Of a stretch of 64,000 bases of DNA, positions 52,805-63,927 are shown piece by piece. Below the pieces are notes generated by a model. The model did no database searches and was not told where the DNA came from. It saw only the letters and a program-made list of their open reading frames with translations. Both the position numbers and the translations under genes were made by a program. Source of the DNA: Pseudomonas sp. CFBP13508 (lineage in GTDB: Bacteria; Pseudomonadota; Gammaproteobacteria; Pseudomonadales; Pseudomonadaceae); NCBI RefSeq assembly GCF_005233515.1, contig NZ_QFZZ01000004.1, forward strand, positions 62,001-126,000, given 5' to 3'. Each line of letters begins with the position of its first letter. Position 1 is the stretch's first letter.

Positions 52805-53884
52805 CTAAAGGGTCAGCAAGCGCTCGGCGAGGCGACCGTTGGCCGTCAGTTCGAGGAATTCGTCGCCCAGTCGGCGGCTCTCGTCCATCGCCGTGTGCCA
52901 GTATTTCTGCCGGCTCGGCGCATCGCCCATGAAGCGTTTGAAGTCGTTGCGATCGGGCAGTTTGCCGTAGGGCAGGCGCGCCAGATATTCCTTCGACGGC
53001 GCGACCAGCAGCACATCCTGCAGACGCTGCACCGAAGCGCGGCGCCAGGGCAGGGTCTTGTCGAACCAGCCGGGAATCACCCGATCGGTGAAATGCGGAT
53101 AGAGCACGATGCCGTCGCCGCTGTAGGGCAGGTCGAGGTGGTAGTCGAGCAAACCGCCGTCGCGGAACGTACCGGCACCGGCGCCGGGCAGGTAGCGCAC
53201 GCCTTCCATGACCATCGGGATCGACCCGGACGCGAGCAGGGCCTGGCGCAGGTTGCCGGTGTTGAGGGCAACGAAGCGTGAAGGGAAATCGGTCAAGGCA
53301 TCAAGCGGCGGGGCCAGGCGCGGATCGTGGATGATCAGCCGTTCGAAGTGCCGCGACAGCCGCGCACGACCGCGCAGGTTGTCGGCGATCACCGAACCCA
53401 GCGCCAGACCGAGGCGCCCGCGATGATCCTCGGCGAGGCGGCCTTGGCTTTTCACCACCATGATGTTCAGTCGGTAATCGGGGTTTTCGAGGATGCTCGC
53501 ATCGCGGCCGTCGAGCAGGTCATTGAGCATGCGCTGCGAGCTCTGGCTGATCTCGGCCATGGTCACGCCTTTGTTGAAATTCTGCTCGGCGTACAGCTGG
53601 CCGAGGCGGCGAATGCCTTCGGCGGCGTCCGGCAGGCAGGCGCTGGCGAAGCGCCAGGAACCCACCGAGGCGCCGATCAGCGAACGCTCACGCGGCGCAC
53701 TCGGCAGCCACTCGCCGAACAACGCCAGATCGAGCCCCTGAATCCCCAACGCCTTCGGCCCACCGGCCGCACCGGGCAGGGTGCCGACGTCAGCGGCGTG
53801 CAATCCCTGCGCACGAATCCGCGCCATGGCCCGCGGGCCGGCCTTGAGAGTGAGGGCGGGAAACTTGATGTGGATGGCGGTCAT
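52805..53884 (-). CDS. Patatin-like phospholipase
   Basis: 359 aa. Oxyanion loop GAAGGPKAL, nucleophile motif GASVGS (Ser73) and the DGG motif with Asp242 (FRDGGLLD) form the patatin Ser-Asp dyad. No signal peptide. Cytoplasmic patatins cleave acyl chains from lipids. The start at 53884 (MTAIHIKF) avoids the upstream REP sequence that the longer frame includes. Confidence 0.86.
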   Translation of the reverse strand: MTAIHIKFPALTLKAGPRAMARIRAQGLHAADVGTLPGAAGGPKALGIQGLDLALFGEWLPSAPRERSLIGASVGSWRFASACLPDAAEGIRRLGQLYAEQNFNKGVTMAEISQSSQRMLNDLLDGRDASILENPDYRLNIMVVKSQGRLAEDHRGRLGLALGSVIADNLRGRARLSRHFERLIIHDPRLAPPLDALTDFPSRFVALNTGNLRQALLASGSIPMVMEGVRYLPGAGAGTFRDGGLLDYHLDLPYSGDGIVLYPHFTDRVIPGWFDKTLPWRRASVQRLQDVLLVAPSKEYLARLPYGKLPDRNDFKRFMGDAPSRQKYWHTAMDESRRLGDEFLELTANGRLAERLLTL

Positions 53885-53935
53885 ACCGGTCTCGATCGTT
53901 AGCAAGCTGGCGATTATAAGCACATGTTGCAGGCC

Positions 53936-54070
53936 CATGTAGGAGTGAGCCTGCCCCACAAGGGGGGCAGACGCAAACCAGTGTGGGAGCGAGCCTGCTC
54001 GCGAAAGCGGTGGGTCAGAAACATCGTTGCGGCTGACACTGCGCCTTCGCGAGCAGGCTCGCTCCCACAG
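53936..54070. repeat. Truncated REP followed by a REP pair
   Basis: A divergent half copy (TGTAGGAGTGAGCCTG) at about 53938-53953, then a full inverted pair at 53982-54070. Confidence 0.85.
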
Positions 54071-54175
54071 GGGACCTTGCCAGCAATGGGGCACAATGAT
54101 GGCCATTCAGTTTCAGTTAAGTTGACCCCGCTATGGTGCCCACCGTAAGCAACATATAAGAATTCGGAGACACCC

Positions 54176-54484
54176 ATGAAAACCCTGACTGCCCTGACCA
54201 CTGCCTCGATCCTCGGCCTTGGCGCCAACACTGCGCTGGCGCGCGATCTCGGACCCGACGAAGCGCTTCGTTTGCGCGACGCTGGTACTATCGTCTCCTT
54301 CGAGAAGCTCAACGCCATCGCGCTGGAAAAACACCCCGGTTCGGAAATCACCGAAACCGAGCTGGAGGAAGAGTACGGCAAGTTCATTTACCAGATCGAA
54401 CTGCGCGACCCGAAAGGGCTGAAGTGGGATCTGGAACTGAACGCGGTCGATGGTGAAGTGCTCAGGGATCATCAGGATACGTAA
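54176..54484 (+). CDS. PepSY-domain periplasmic protein
   Basis: 102 aa with signal peptide ending ALA. Mature part: ARDLGPDEALRLRDAGTI, then ETELEEEYGKFIYQIELRD and DGEVLRD, a single PepSY unit. It may bind a metal or modulate the sensor kinase. GGAG precedes the ATG. The stop overlaps the next start (TAATG). Confidence 0.88.
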   Translation: MKTLTALTTASILGLGANTALARDLGPDEALRLRDAGTIVSFEKLNAIALEKHPGSEITETELEEEYGKFIYQIELRDPKGLKWDLELNAVDGEVLRDHQDT

Positions 54485-54795
54485 TGAAGCTGAATAGTCG
54501 CGCCACCCGCCTCACGGCGCTGGCGCTGGTGTTGTTGTGCAGCACGGCCATGGCTCGCGACCTCGATCAGGACGAGGCGCTGGCCCTGCGTCGCGATGGC
54601 GTGATCCTGCCGCTGGAGCAAGTGCTGCAGCAGGCCATGGATCGCTACCCCGGCGCCAAGCTGCTGGAAGTCGAGCTGGAAGAAAAACACGACGTGTACA
54701 TTTACGAAGTCGAATTGCTGACGGTCGAGGGCGTGGCGCGCGAGCTGCACCTGAAGGCCGATACCGGCGAGTTAGTCAAAGACAAGGAAGATTGA
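54484..54795 (+). CDS. Second PepSY-domain periplasmic protein
   Basis: 103 aa, a tandem paralogue of the preceding protein: signal peptide to MA, ARDLDQDEALALRRDGVI, VELEEKHDVYIYEVEL, DTGELVKDKED. It is followed by the response-regulator gene after three bases, so the four genes form one operon. Probably the accessory or target of the two-component system. Confidence 0.88.
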   Translation: MKLNSRATRLTALALVLLCSTAMARDLDQDEALALRRDGVILPLEQVLQQAMDRYPGAKLLEVELEEKHDVYIYEVELLTVEGVARELHLKADTGELVKDKED

Positions 54796-54798
54796 TCG

Positions 54799-55467
54799 AT
54801 GCGTTTGCTTCTGGTGGAAGACCACGTACCGCTGGCCGACGAACTGCTCGCCGGCCTGCAACGCCAAGGCTACGCGGTGGATTGGCTGGCCGATGGCCGT
54901 GACGCGGTGTATCAGGGCAGCAGCGAGCCCTATGACCTGATCATCCTCGACCTCGGCCTGCCCGGCGTACCGGGGCTGGAGGTGTTGGCGCAGTGGCGCG
55001 CCGCCGGTCTGGCGATTCCGGTGCTGATCCTCACCGCGCGTGATTCCTGGGCCGAGCGCATCGAAGGGCTGAAGGCCGGCGCTGACGATTACCTGACCAA
55101 ACCGTTCCATCCGGAAGAGCTGTACCTGCGCATTCAGTCACTGTTGCGCCGCTCCAAGGGCCAGGCCAACCAGCCGACCCTGCAAGCCGCCGGCCTGCAT
55201 CTGGACGAAGGTCGCCAGTGCGTGGTTCGCGACGGCGCCGACATTCAGCTGACCGCCGCTGAATTCCGTCTGCTGCGCTATTTCATGCTGCACCCGGAAC
55301 AGATCCTCTCGAAAAGCCACCTCGCCGAACACCTCTACGACGGTGAGACCGAGCGCGACTCCAATGTCCTCGAAGTCCACGTCAACCACCTGCGGCGCAA
55401 GCTCGGCAAAAGCGTGATCGAAACCCGTCGCGGTCAGGGTTACCTGTTCGGCGGGCAAGCTTCATGA
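54799..55467 (+). CDS. OmpR-family response regulator
   Basis: 222 aa. Receiver with acidic pocket (LVEDH), phospho-acceptor Asp51 (LDLGLPG), Thr in LTARD and Lys in LTKPFHPEE. The C-terminal winged helix shows [25 protein letters not shown] and [10 protein letters not shown]. With the PepSY pair upstream it resembles the calcium/ferrous-iron system CarR/BqsR of P. aeruginosa (inferred from layout). ATGA overlap with the kinase. Confidence 0.92.
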   Translation: MRLLLVEDHVPLADELLAGLQRQGYAVDWLADGRDAVYQGSSEPYDLIILDLGLPGVPGLEVLAQWRAAGLAIPVLILTARDSWAERIEGLKAGADDYLTKPFHPEELYLRIQSLLRRSKGQANQPTLQAAGLHLDEGRQCVVRDGADIQLTAAEFRLLRYFMLHPEQILSKSHLAEHLYDGETERDSNVLEVHVNHLRRKLGKSVIETRRGQGYLFGGQAS

Positions 55468-56777
55468 GGTCAATCCAGCGCCGTTTGAGCCTGGGTTTGA
55501 TCAGTGTGATGGTGATCGTCGGTCTGGTACTGGCGCAAACCAGCCTGTGGTTGTTCGAAGTCGGTTTGCAGCGCTACCTCGAAGCCGGCCTGCGCAACGA
55601 CAGCGAAAGCCTGCTGGTGGCGCTGGTGCGCGGCCCGCAAGGTTTGCAATTGGATGAGCGGCATCTCTCGCCGGCCTATCAGCGGCCGTTTTCCGGGCAT
55701 TACTTTCGCATCGATTTTTCCGACAGCCACTGGCGTTCTCGCTCGCTGTGGGATCAGGAACTGCCGCTGCTGCAACACCCGGGGCTGCACAGCAACCTGC
55801 AACTGGGCCCGGGCGGGCAACGCTTGCTGATACTGCGCTCGGACTATCGACGCCTGGGTCAGTCGATCTCGATCAGCGTCGCCCAGGATTACACGCCGGT
55901 CAGCGACAGTTTCCAGCGCATGCGCCAGATCGGCCTCGGTCTGGGGCTGGCGGCGTTGCTGCTGATTCTGTTCCTGCAACGCCTGACCGTGCGCCGCGCG
56001 CTGAAACCGCTGGAACGCGCGCGCGAGCAGATCGCTCAGTTGCAACAGGGCCAGCGCTCGCAACTCGACGATCAGGTGCCGGTGGAACTGGAGCCGCTGG
56101 TGGCGCAGATCAACCATTTGCTCGCCCACACCGAAGACAGCCTCAAGCGCTCGCGCAATGCCTTGGGCAACCTCGGCCACGCGCTGAAAACCCCGTTGGC
56201 GGTGCTGCTTAGCCTGGCCTCCAGCGACAAGCTCGATGACCATCCCGAGCTGCGCAAAATTCTCAAGGAACAACTGGAACAGGTGCAGCAGCGCCTCAAT
56301 CGCGAACTCAATCGCGCGCGGTTGTCGGGGGATGCGCTGCCCGGCGCGTTGTTCGATTGCGATGCCGAGCTGCCGGGGTTGCTGGCGACCTTGAACATGA
56401 TTCACGGCGAGCATCTGGCCTTGAGTTACGTCGCACCGCCGGGCTTGCAGCTGCCGTGGGACCGCGAGGACTTGCTGGAACTGCTCGGCAACCTGCTCGA
56501 CAACGCCTGCAAATGGGCCGATGCCGAGGTGCGCTTGAGTGTGATCGAAAGGTCTGACGGCTTTGCCTTGAGCGTGGAAGATGACGGCCCGGGGATTCCC
56601 GAGGAGCAGCACACTCAGGTGTTCAGCCGTGGCACGCGGCTGGATGAGCAGACCCACGGGCATGGGCTCGGCCTTGGGATCGTGCGGGATATTGTCGATA
56701 CGTGGGGTGGCTTGCTGGTGCTGGGCGAAAGCGAGTGGGGCGGGTTGAAAGTGGTGATTGAACTGCCTCGGCGGTGA
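55464..56777 (+). CDS. Sensor histidine kinase
   Basis: 437 aa. Two membrane helices (about 10-30 and 155-175) enclose a short periplasmic sensor. A HAMP segment is followed by the H-box [13 protein letters not shown] (His about 239), of the PhoQ-like kind. The ATPase domain has N-box [18 protein letters not shown] and HGLGLGIV. It is the last gene of the PepSY-PepSY-regulator-kinase operon. Confidence 0.92.
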   Translation: MRSIQRRLSLGLISVMVIVGLVLAQTSLWLFEVGLQRYLEAGLRNDSESLLVALVRGPQGLQLDERHLSPAYQRPFSGHYFRIDFSDSHWRSRSLWDQELPLLQHPGLHSNLQLGPGGQRLLILRSDYRRLGQSISISVAQDYTPVSDSFQRMRQIGLGLGLAALLLILFLQRLTVRRALKPLERAREQIAQLQQGQRSQLDDQVPVELEPLVAQINHLLAHTEDSLKRSRNALGNLGHALKTPLAVLLSLASSDKLDDHPELRKILKEQLEQVQQRLNRELNRARLSGDALPGALFDCDAELPGLLATLNMIHGEHLALSYVAPPGLQLPWDREDLLELLGNLLDNACKWADAEVRLSVIERSDGFALSVEDDGPGIPEEQHTQVFSRGTRLDEQTHGHGLGLGIVRDIVDTWGGLLVLGESEWGGLKVVIELPRR

Positions 56778-56981
56778 GCCCTTGAAAAGCCCCTCACCCT
56801 AACCCTCTCCCAGAGGGAGAGGGGACTGATTGTGTTGTTCTTGAGAGATGCACCCACTTGAAATCCGAGTCGAACTCAGGACTTGAATGGCATGAAGATC
56901 GGCTCCCTTTCCCCCTCGCCCCCCTTGGGGGGAGAGGGCTGGGGTGAGGGGGGATTGGAACTGACACCCCGCACTTGTGCA
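56778..56981. repeat. Two C-rich inverted repeats between convergent genes
   Basis: CCTCTCCCAGAGGGAGAGG (about 56804-56824) and a longer palindrome of CCCCCTCGCC..GGGGGGAGAGGG type (about 56911-56954). Such CCCTCACCC repeats are scattered in Pseudomonas genomes and may terminate the convergent transcripts. No gene is seen. Confidence 0.7.
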
Positions 56982-59129
56982 TCAAACGCGAAACTGATCC
57001 ATCAACCGCTGCTGCTGATTCGCCAGGCTGTTGAGCGACTGGCTGACCCGCGCCGATTCATTCGCCTGTCCGGACAGCGACTCGGTCACATCGCGAATCG
57101 TCGCCACGTTGTTGTTGATCTCCTCAGCCACTGCGCTCTGCTCTTCGGCGGCGCTGGCGATTTGCAGGTTCATGTCGCTGATCACCGTCACCGCATCGCC
57201 GATCTGCCGCAGCGCCGTCACCGCCTGGCCAACCTGCTCGACACTGCCCTGGGCCTGACGATGGCTGTTGCCCATCGAGCCGACCACTTCCTGCGTGCCG
57301 TTCTGCAGTTGCTCGATGACCTGGCGGGTTTCCTCCACCGACTCCTGAGTGCGGCGCGCAAGGTTGCGCACCTCATCCGCGACCACGGCAAAACCGCGTC
57401 CGGCTTCACCGGCGCGGGCGGCTTCGATGGCGGCGTTGAGCGCCAGGAGGTTGGTCTGCTCGGCGATGGCGCGGATGGTTTCCAGCACTGTGCCGATCTT
57501 CTCGCTGTTCGCAGCCAGCCCTTCGACCTGAACCATCGCGGCGCTCATGTCGGCGGCGAGGGTGTCGATGCTTGCGGTGGTGCGGTCGATCACGGTCAGG
57601 CCCTGACGGGTGGCGCGGTCGGCGTCCTTGGCAGCTTCGGCGGCCTGCGCGGCGCTGCGTGCAACGTCCTGGGCAGTGGCGCTCATTTCGTGGGACGCGG
57701 TGGCGACCTGATCGACCTGGCGATATTGCTGCTCCATGCCGGCGCTGGTCTGAGTGGCGATGGCCGAGGACTGGTCGGCAGTGTTGCGCGCGTCCTGCAC
57801 CGAGCGTTTTACCTCGGCAATGATCGGCTGCAACTTGTCGAGGAACTTGTTGAACCAACCGGCCAACTGGCCCAGTTCGTCCTGCTTGTCGTAGGCCAGA
57901 CGCCGGGTCAGGTCGCCTTCGCCGCTGGCGATGTCTTCAAGCATGTGCGCCACACCGAGAATCGGCTTGGTCACGCTGCGCGCCATCAGCCACACCAGCA
58001 GCAGACCGATCAGCGCGGCGAGCAGGCCCAGGCTCAGTTCGATCAGCGTGCCCGAGGTATTGCTCGCATCCAGTTGCTGCTTGAGCGCTTCGGCGCGGCT
58101 GACCAGGACTTTCTCCGGCACATCGAGCAACACGCCCCACGCCGGTCCGTCGGGAATCGGCTGGAACGGCGACAGCACCTTCAACTGGCCGTTGCTGTGC
58201 AGGCTGCTCACGCCAGTGCTCGCGGCGAGCAGGCGCAGCAACTCGCTGCCGCTGGCCTGATCCACCGCATCCAGGCGCTGGCTGAGTTTGCCGGCATCCG
58301 GGCTGTAACCGGCGAGCAGGCCGGCGGGGCTGACAATACTGACGGCGGTCTGGCCGTCATACAGCTTGCGGCTGGCGTTCTGGCTGATCGCTTGCAGGCT
58401 GTTGAGATTGATGTCGACCGACAGCGAGGCGATGACTTTGCCATTGACCTGCAGCGGGAAGACGATGCTGGTCATCAGCACTTTGTGGCCGTCGATGACA
58501 TAGAAGTACGGCTCGATCACGCACGGTTTGAGCGTGGTGCGCGGGCAGGTGAACCAGGCGTTGGCGGCCTGACCGCTGGGGCCAGTGCTGGTGTCGCTCA
58601 TGTCGCTTTCCGGCAGCGCCATCGAGGTGACTTTGCCCGGGGTCGGCTGCGACCAGTACAGGGCAAAACGGCCCTTGTCGTTGCTGCCCAGTTCAGCCTG
58701 ATCGGCAAACAGTTCGTCCTTGCCGTCCAGCGCATTGGCTTCGAACACCAGCGACAGGCCGAGCAGGTCCGGGTTGGCTTGCAGCGCGGATTTGACCTGA
58801 CGGGTCATGTCCTCGCGCAGGTCGAAGGCATCGAGAAAGCGCTTCTCGGCCTGCTCACGCAAAAACAGCACCTGGCGCGAGAAGCCGTGGCCGTACTGAT
58901 AGGCGTCCATGAATTGCTGACGAATGCCGGCGGCCTGCACCTCGCCCTGCGATTCGATACGCGCCTGCGCCGACTCGGTGAGCATCTCCATGCTCGAGGC
59001 CTTGACCAGCGCCGAGCTGTGTTCCATGCGATACAGCGAAAGACCGACCAACAGGGTCACGATACCGGCCAGGCAGAGGCCGGCGAGCAGGGTGATTTTC
59101 CATTGGATGGAAAGTTGTCTGAGCGACAT
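56982..59129 (-). CDS. Methyl-accepting chemotaxis protein with large Cache-type sensor
   Basis: 715 aa. Membrane helix near 13-33, periplasmic domain about 35-365 with a double-Cache-like pattern, second helix near 370-392, HAMP, then the signalling domain with hairpin tip [26 protein letters not shown] (given here as the known family tip, split across about residues 580-610). AAGGA eight bases before the ATG at 59129 decides that start over the ATG at 59138. The ligand is unknown. Confidence 0.92.
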   Translation of the reverse strand: MSLRQLSIQWKITLLAGLCLAGIVTLLVGLSLYRMEHSSALVKASSMEMLTESAQARIESQGEVQAAGIRQQFMDAYQYGHGFSRQVLFLREQAEKRFLDAFDLREDMTRQVKSALQANPDLLGLSLVFEANALDGKDELFADQAELGSNDKGRFALYWSQPTPGKVTSMALPESDMSDTSTGPSGQAANAWFTCPRTTLKPCVIEPYFYVIDGHKVLMTSIVFPLQVNGKVIASLSVDINLNSLQAISQNASRKLYDGQTAVSIVSPAGLLAGYSPDAGKLSQRLDAVDQASGSELLRLLAASTGVSSLHSNGQLKVLSPFQPIPDGPAWGVLLDVPEKVLVSRAEALKQQLDASNTSGTLIELSLGLLAALIGLLLVWLMARSVTKPILGVAHMLEDIASGEGDLTRRLAYDKQDELGQLAGWFNKFLDKLQPIIAEVKRSVQDARNTADQSSAIATQTSAGMEQQYRQVDQVATASHEMSATAQDVARSAAQAAEAAKDADRATRQGLTVIDRTTASIDTLAADMSAAMVQVEGLAANSEKIGTVLETIRAIAEQTNLLALNAAIEAARAGEAGRGFAVVADEVRNLARRTQESVEETRQVIEQLQNGTQEVVGSMGNSHRQAQGSVEQVGQAVTALRQIGDAVTVISDMNLQIASAAEEQSAVAEEINNNVATIRDVTESLSGQANESARVSQSLNSLANQQQRLMDQFRV

Positions 59130-59238
59130 GGAGAACATCCTTATCCGATAAATATCTGAGACTTTGCACTGTAGCGGCCGCGTTTCGGCTTTCTTTATGC
59201 CGTGAGCGCAATATGACCGATTGCCGCATGCGGGGGCT

Positions 59239-59288
59239 GTGGTCCTGTCCTGTAGTCCTGTAGTCCTGTAGTCCTGTGGTCCTGTGGC
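59239..59288. repeat. Short tandem repeat (CCTGTAGT-type octamer)
   Basis: TCCTGTAG units are repeated about six times with small changes (GTCCTGTAGTCCTGTAGTCC). Replication slippage could change the copy number. Confidence 0.85.
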
Positions 59289-59404
59289 GAGGGGATTTAT
59301 CCCCGTTCGGCTGCGAAGCAGTCGTGACACCTGCGTATAGGGTTGATTTGAAGTTTGCCGGGGGCGGCTTCGCCACCCAACGGGGATAAATCCCCTCGCC
59401 ACAG
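59283..59404. repeat. REP-like inverted repeat, third family
   Basis: GTGGCGAGGGGATTTATCCC and GGGATAAATCCCCTCGCCAC flank a loop that also contains GGCTGCGAAGCAGTC. It is directly attached to the tandem repeat. Confidence 0.88.
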
Positions 59405-59543
59405 GGCTTTGACACCGCCGCCACTCTGCGGCACAGTGCGCGCCCTCTAACAAGACCCTCTGTACACATCCGCCGGCCAACCCGGGCGGACTCATCCTGT
59501 CTGGCGGTGTGTTTTCACCCGCAGTGTTTTTTGAGGTAGTGAA

Positions 59544-60860
59544 ATGAATGCAGTCATAGCAGCCGTCGGCGTCATGCTGATCCTCAGCCTGTCGCGCGTG
59601 CATGTAGTGATCGCGCTGATCGTCGGGGCGCTGGTCGGCGGCCTGACCGGCGGTCTGGGCATCGACGCAACACTCAAGGCGTTCAACAGCGGTCTGGGCG
59701 GCGGCGCGACGGTGGCGTTGTCCTACGCCTTGCTCGGCGCTTTCGCCGTGGCGATTGCCAAATCCGGCCTGGCCCATGCGCTGGCCGACAAGGCCCTGGC
59801 CATGGTGGATCGGCAGCATGCAACCGGCGGCGGTAACGTCAAATGGCTGCTGATCGGCCTGCTCTGGGTGGTGGCGATTGCCTCGCAGAACATCCTGCCG
59901 ATCCATATCGCGTTCATTCCGCTGCTGGTGCCGCCACTTCTATATGTACTGACCAAGCTGCAACTCGATCGCCGTCTGATCGCCTGCGTCATGACCTTCG
60001 GCCTGATCACCCCGTACATGTTTCTGCCGGTGGGCTTCGGCAACATTTTCCTCAACGAAATCCTGCTGGCCAACGTTGCGCGCAGCGGCGTCGACATCAG
60101 CGGCATCAATGTCACCCACGCCATGGGCATTCCGGCGCTGGGCATGGTTTTCGGCCTGGCGATGGCGTTCATCAGCTATCGCAAGAAGCGCGTGTATGAC
60201 CTGGCGAAGATCGAACAGGTCGAACAGACGGCGGTGCAATACAACCCGCTGAGCCTGATGATTGCCGGTGTGGCCATCGCTTCGGCATTCGTGGTGCAGT
60301 TGCTGCTGGACTCGATGATTATCGGCGCTCTGGTCGGGTTTCTGATTTTCTCGGTGTCGGGCATCGTCAAATGGCGCGAGACCGATGATCTGTTCACCGA
60401 AGGCATGAAAATGATGGCGATGATCGGCTTCATCATGATCGCCGCCTCAGGCTTTGCCGAGGTGATGAAGGCCACCGGGCAGGTGCAGACGCTGGTCGAA
60501 TCGTCGGCGGCCTGGATCAATCACAGCAAAGGCGTCGGGGCTTTGTTGATGCTGCTGGTGGGCTTGCTGGTGACCATGGGCATCGGTTCGTCGTTCTCCA
60601 CCGTGCCGATTCTGGCGGCGATCTTCGTGCCGTTGTGCGTGCAACTGGGCTTCAGCCCGATCGCCATCGTCTGCATCGTGGGCACTGCCGGCGCGCTGGG
60701 CGATGCCGGGTCGCCAGCCTCGGACTCGACCCTCGGCCCGACCTCGGGTCTGAACATCGACGGCCAGCATCACCACATCTGGGACACCGTCGTACCGACC
60801 TTCCTGCACTACAACCTGCCGCTGCTGGTGTTTGGCTGGGTTGCGGCGATGGTTCTGTAA
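59544..60860 (+). CDS. Na+/H+ antiporter-family transporter (NhaC/YuiF-like)
   Basis: 438 aa with about 12 membrane segments. The N-terminal half has [18 protein letters not shown] and [19 protein letters not shown]; the C-terminal half has [19 protein letters not shown] and [19 protein letters not shown], a pattern of the ion-transporter superfamily. Relatives are annotated as Na+/H+ antiporters or amino-acid transporters, so the substrate is uncertain. GAGGTAG precedes the ATG. Confidence 0.78.
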   Translation: MNAVIAAVGVMLILSLSRVHVVIALIVGALVGGLTGGLGIDATLKAFNSGLGGGATVALSYALLGAFAVAIAKSGLAHALADKALAMVDRQHATGGGNVKWLLIGLLWVVAIASQNILPIHIAFIPLLVPPLLYVLTKLQLDRRLIACVMTFGLITPYMFLPVGFGNIFLNEILLANVARSGVDISGINVTHAMGIPALGMVFGLAMAFISYRKKRVYDLAKIEQVEQTAVQYNPLSLMIAGVAIASAFVVQLLLDSMIIGALVGFLIFSVSGIVKWRETDDLFTEGMKMMAMIGFIMIAASGFAEVMKATGQVQTLVESSAAWINHSKGVGALLMLLVGLLVTMGIGSSFSTVPILAAIFVPLCVQLGFSPIAIVCIVGTAGALGDAGSPASDSTLGPTSGLNIDGQHHHIWDTVVPTFLHYNLPLLVFGWVAAMVL

Positions 60861-60879
60861 GAATCCACAATTGCCCCAT

Positions 60880-60968
60880 GTGGGAGCGAGCCTGCTCGCG
60901 AAGGCGTCGTGTCAGTCGACACACAGGTTGCTGAGCCAACGCTTTCGCGAGCAGGCTCGCTCCCACAG
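60880..60968. repeat. REP pair
   Basis: Inverted GTGGGAGCGAGCC copies between the transporter and the second chemoreceptor. Confidence 0.9.
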
Positions 60969-61061
60969 GGGGGGCGGCGATGTTTCAAGACTCAACTTTT
61001 GCTCCGGCGTGCCGTTAAAGCCTTTAACCACGCCAACAAAATCAAAAGAGTGAGTCCCCCG

Positions 61062-62744
61062 ATGCGCCTGAGTCTCAAGGCTAAAGTCCTGTCCCTTGCC
61101 GTTCTGCCGGTGCTGCTCTTTGCGCTGGTCATCAGTGTGACCACGCTGTTCATCCTCCAGGAACAGGCGCGCAAGGAGGTCGAACAGACCCGCGAGCGGC
61201 TGCTCAGCGACGCCAAGGCCACCCTGCAAAGTTACGTCGCCGTGGCCATGACCACGATCAAACCGCTGTATGACGCCGCCGCACCGGGCGACGACGCGGC
61301 GCGGGCGCAGGCGATCAAATTGCTTTCGGGCATCCGCTATGGCAAGGACGGCTATTTCTTCGGCTACGACTCCGAGACCGTGCGCCTGTTCAAGGCCAAC
61401 GATCCCGATGGCGTGGGCAAAAGCTTCAAGGACAACCGTGATCCGAACGGCGTCTACGTCAACCTCGGCCTGGTCAAGGTGGCCAAGGACGGCACTCACT
61501 ATCTGCAATACAGCTCGCCGCTGCCGGGCAACGCCAAGGTGCTGGTGCCGAAACTCGGCTACACCGAATACCTGCCGAAGTGGGACATGGCGGTCGGTAC
61601 TTCGGTCAACCTCGACGGCATCGAAGCGCAAGTGGCGCTGGTCGAGGCGCAAGTGCAGGAGCGCGTGCAAGGCGTGGTGCTGAGCATTGTCGGCGTTGCG
61701 GTGCTGGTGCTGCTGGTTATTGCGGCGGCGGGCATGCTGCTGGCCAACACCATTCTGCGTCCGCTGACCCTGATGAAAGCCAACCTCGACGACATCGCGG
61801 CGGGCGAGGGCGACCTGACCCGGCGCCTGAACATCACCAGCCAGGACGAACTTGGCGAACTGGCCGGCTCGTTCAACCGCTTCGTCGACAAGATCCACGG
61901 CCTGGTGCGGCAGATCACCGAGATGACCACGCAACTCACCGGGCTGGTCACCCAGGTCTCGGAACAGGCGCAGCGTTCCGATCAGGCCATGGAGCGTCAG
62001 CGCCACGAAACCGATCAGGTCGCCACCGCGATCAACGAAATGTCCGCCGCCGCTCAGGAAGTGGCGAAGAGCGCGCAAAACGCCGCCGTCGCCGCGCAGC
62101 AGACCGACGAAGAAGGCCAGAGCGCCAAGCGCGTGGTCGCAGGCAGCATCAAACAGATTCATGCGCTGGTCGACGATATCCGCAACAGCGGCGTGTCGCT
62201 GGACAGCCTGCAGCAGGACGTCAGTTCGATCGTCGGCGTGCTTGGGGTGATCCGTTCGATTGCCGAGCAGACCAACCTGCTGGCGCTCAACGCCGCGATC
62301 GAAGCGGCACGTGCCGGTGAGGCCGGGCGCGGGTTTGCCGTGGTTGCGGACGAAGTACGCGCACTGGCCAGCCGCACGCAGATCAGCACCCAGGAAATCC
62401 AGGGCATGATCGACCGCTTGCAGGCCGGCACGCAGCAGGCGGTCGAAGCGATGCGCCGTTCCAGCGAGGCCGGCGATGGCACGTCCCAGCAAGCCAATCA
62501 GGCCGGTGCATCGCTGGATGCCATGGCGCAGTTGATCGCGACGATCAACTCGATGAACGCGCAGATCGCCAGCGCAGCGGAAGAGCAGACGGCCGTGGCC
62601 GAAGAGATCAACCGCAGCGTGCATCAGATTGCTGTGGCGGTGGACAGCGTCGCCGATGAAACGCAACTGGGCGCGCAAACGTCGCGCAGTCTGGCGGAGC
62701 TGGGGCAGCGGTTGGGCAAGCTGGTTGGTCAGTTCCGTATCTGA
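61062..62744 (+). CDS. Methyl-accepting chemotaxis protein with single Cache sensor
   Basis: 560 aa. Membrane helix about 12-32, periplasmic sCache_2-like domain ([20 protein letters not shown]) to about 200, second helix about 205-230, HAMP, then the conserved signalling domain with [17 protein letters not shown] tip. The start at 61062 (MRLSLKAK) is chosen because the longer frame begins inside the REP pair. sCache_2 receptors often sense small organic acids; the ligand is not identified here. Confidence 0.92.
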   Translation: MRLSLKAKVLSLAVLPVLLFALVISVTTLFILQEQARKEVEQTRERLLSDAKATLQSYVAVAMTTIKPLYDAAAPGDDAARAQAIKLLSGIRYGKDGYFFGYDSETVRLFKANDPDGVGKSFKDNRDPNGVYVNLGLVKVAKDGTHYLQYSSPLPGNAKVLVPKLGYTEYLPKWDMAVGTSVNLDGIEAQVALVEAQVQERVQGVVLSIVGVAVLVLLVIAAAGMLLANTILRPLTLMKANLDDIAAGEGDLTRRLNITSQDELGELAGSFNRFVDKIHGLVRQITEMTTQLTGLVTQVSEQAQRSDQAMERQRHETDQVATAINEMSAAAQEVAKSAQNAAVAAQQTDEEGQSAKRVVAGSIKQIHALVDDIRNSGVSLDSLQQDVSSIVGVLGVIRSIAEQTNLLALNAAIEAARAGEAGRGFAVVADEVRALASRTQISTQEIQGMIDRLQAGTQQAVEAMRRSSEAGDGTSQQANQAGASLDAMAQLIATINSMNAQIASAAEEQTAVAEEINRSVHQIAVAVDSVADETQLGAQTSRSLAELGQRLGKLVGQFRI

Positions 62745-62770
62745 CGCAATTCTGGAGCCCTGCATAAACC

Positions 62771-62861
62771 CTGTGGGAGCGAGCCTGCTCGCGAAAGCTG
62801 TGTATCAGACGCTGCTCTGATATCAGACGGACCGTATTCGCGAGCAGGCTCGCTCCCACAT
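62771..62861. repeat. REP pair
   Basis: Inverted GTGGGAGCGAGCC copies between the convergent chemoreceptor and LysR genes. Confidence 0.9.
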
Positions 62862-62878
62862 TTGGATTTGTGTAGGGC

Positions 62879-63814
62879 TTAAGATCTGTCCCAATAGGGA
62901 ATCTCGCCAAAGCATTCGACAAAAAAATCAATCACCGTCCTGACCTTCACCGACAACCGCCGGCTCCCCGGCCACAGCACGGCGATCTGCTGCGGTTCCA
63001 GACTGTTCGACACCTGATATTCCCCCAGCACCGGCACCAGTGTGCCCTCGCGCACCGCTTCGCCAATCAGCCACGACGGAAACATCACCAGCCCTAAGCC
63101 TTGCTGGGCGGCCTGGGTCAGGGTGTCGGCGTGGTTGCCGGTGATCGGGCCTTTGACGGTGTACGGCGTCCAGTCCTCGCCATCACGGCGGAAAAACCAG
63201 CGCTGCTGACCGGCCGCGCCTTTGTAGGCCAGGCACTGATGCTGCGCGAGTTCGTCCGGATGCTGCGGCGTGCCTTGGCGTTTGAGATAGGCCGGGCTGG
63301 CGGCGACCTGAAAGCGGTGCGGCGCCAGAACGCGTGCCTGCATGCTTGAATCGTGCAGCGCGCCGATGCGAAACAGCAGGTCGGCGCCTTCCTGTAACGG
63401 GTCGACGTAATGGTCGGTTTGCTGGATATCCAGTTGCAGCTTCGGATAGCGCGCGCAGAGCTCACCCAGCCAGGGCGTCAGATGGCGTTGGCCGAACACC
63501 ACCGGGGCGTTGATGCGCACCAGTCCGGTGGGTTCGCTTTGCTGTTCCTGCAACGCCTGTTCGGCTTCTTCCAGTTGCACCAACAGCAACCGCGCATGGT
63601 GGCCGAGCGTGCGCCCGGCTTCGGTCGGGGTGACGGCGCGGGTGTGGCGGTAGAGCAATTGCTGGTTGAGCGCCTGCTCCATCAACTGGATCTGCCGTGA
63701 AATGGAGGAGGGCGCGACCCCTTCGCGGCGGGCGACTTCGGAAAAACTGCCGTGGTCGAGGACCGCTACAAACAGCCTTAACGCTTTGAATCCGAGTTCG
63801 TTGAGCCCGTGCAT
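62879..63814 (-). CDS. LysR-family transcriptional regulator
   Basis: 311 aa. Helix-turn-helix: ALRLFVAVLDHGSFSEVARREGVAPSSISRQIQLME, followed by the effector domain (LVRINAPVVFGQRHL, GADLLFRIG). It belongs to the large AaeR/DmlR-like group. The start at 63814 is preferred by homology length. It is divergent from the truncated gene at 63928, its probable target. Confidence 0.9.
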   Translation of the reverse strand: MHGLNELGFKALRLFVAVLDHGSFSEVARREGVAPSSISRQIQLMEQALNQQLLYRHTRAVTPTEAGRTLGHHARLLLVQLEEAEQALQEQQSEPTGLVRINAPVVFGQRHLTPWLGELCARYPKLQLDIQQTDHYVDPLQEGADLLFRIGALHDSSMQARVLAPHRFQVAASPAYLKRQGTPQHPDELAQHQCLAYKGAAGQQRWFFRRDGEDWTPYTVKGPITGNHADTLTQAAQQGLGLVMFPSWLIGEAVREGTLVPVLGEYQVSNSLEPQQIAVLWPGSRRLSVKVRTVIDFFVECFGEIPYWDRS

Positions 63815-63927
63815 GCCATGTCTCGCTGTGCGTGTTGCGCAAAAGTGTTGTCTGGATGCTCCCATTTATCGCACAGCGGCGCCAGCCGATAATCCGCGCC
63901 ATTGTTTTTGAGCGTGGAAGGTTATGT

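Larger units (their letters stand above)
59130..59543. other. Intergenic region with microsatellite and REP-like repeat
   Basis: It holds the chemoreceptor start region, a short tandem repeat and a long inverted repeat, both listed separately, and the ribosome site (TTTGAGGTAG) of the next gene. No gene is seen. Confidence 0.6.

Noticed and set aside
56883..59159. Plus-strand frame of 758 codons opposite the first chemoreceptor gene
   Set aside because: It starts inside a C-rich repeat and mirrors the antisense of conserved chemoreceptor sequence.
60912..62765. Minus-strand frame of 617 codons opposite the chemoreceptor gene
   Set aside because: The chemoreceptor on the plus strand has the canonical signalling tip, so the opposite frame is a shadow.
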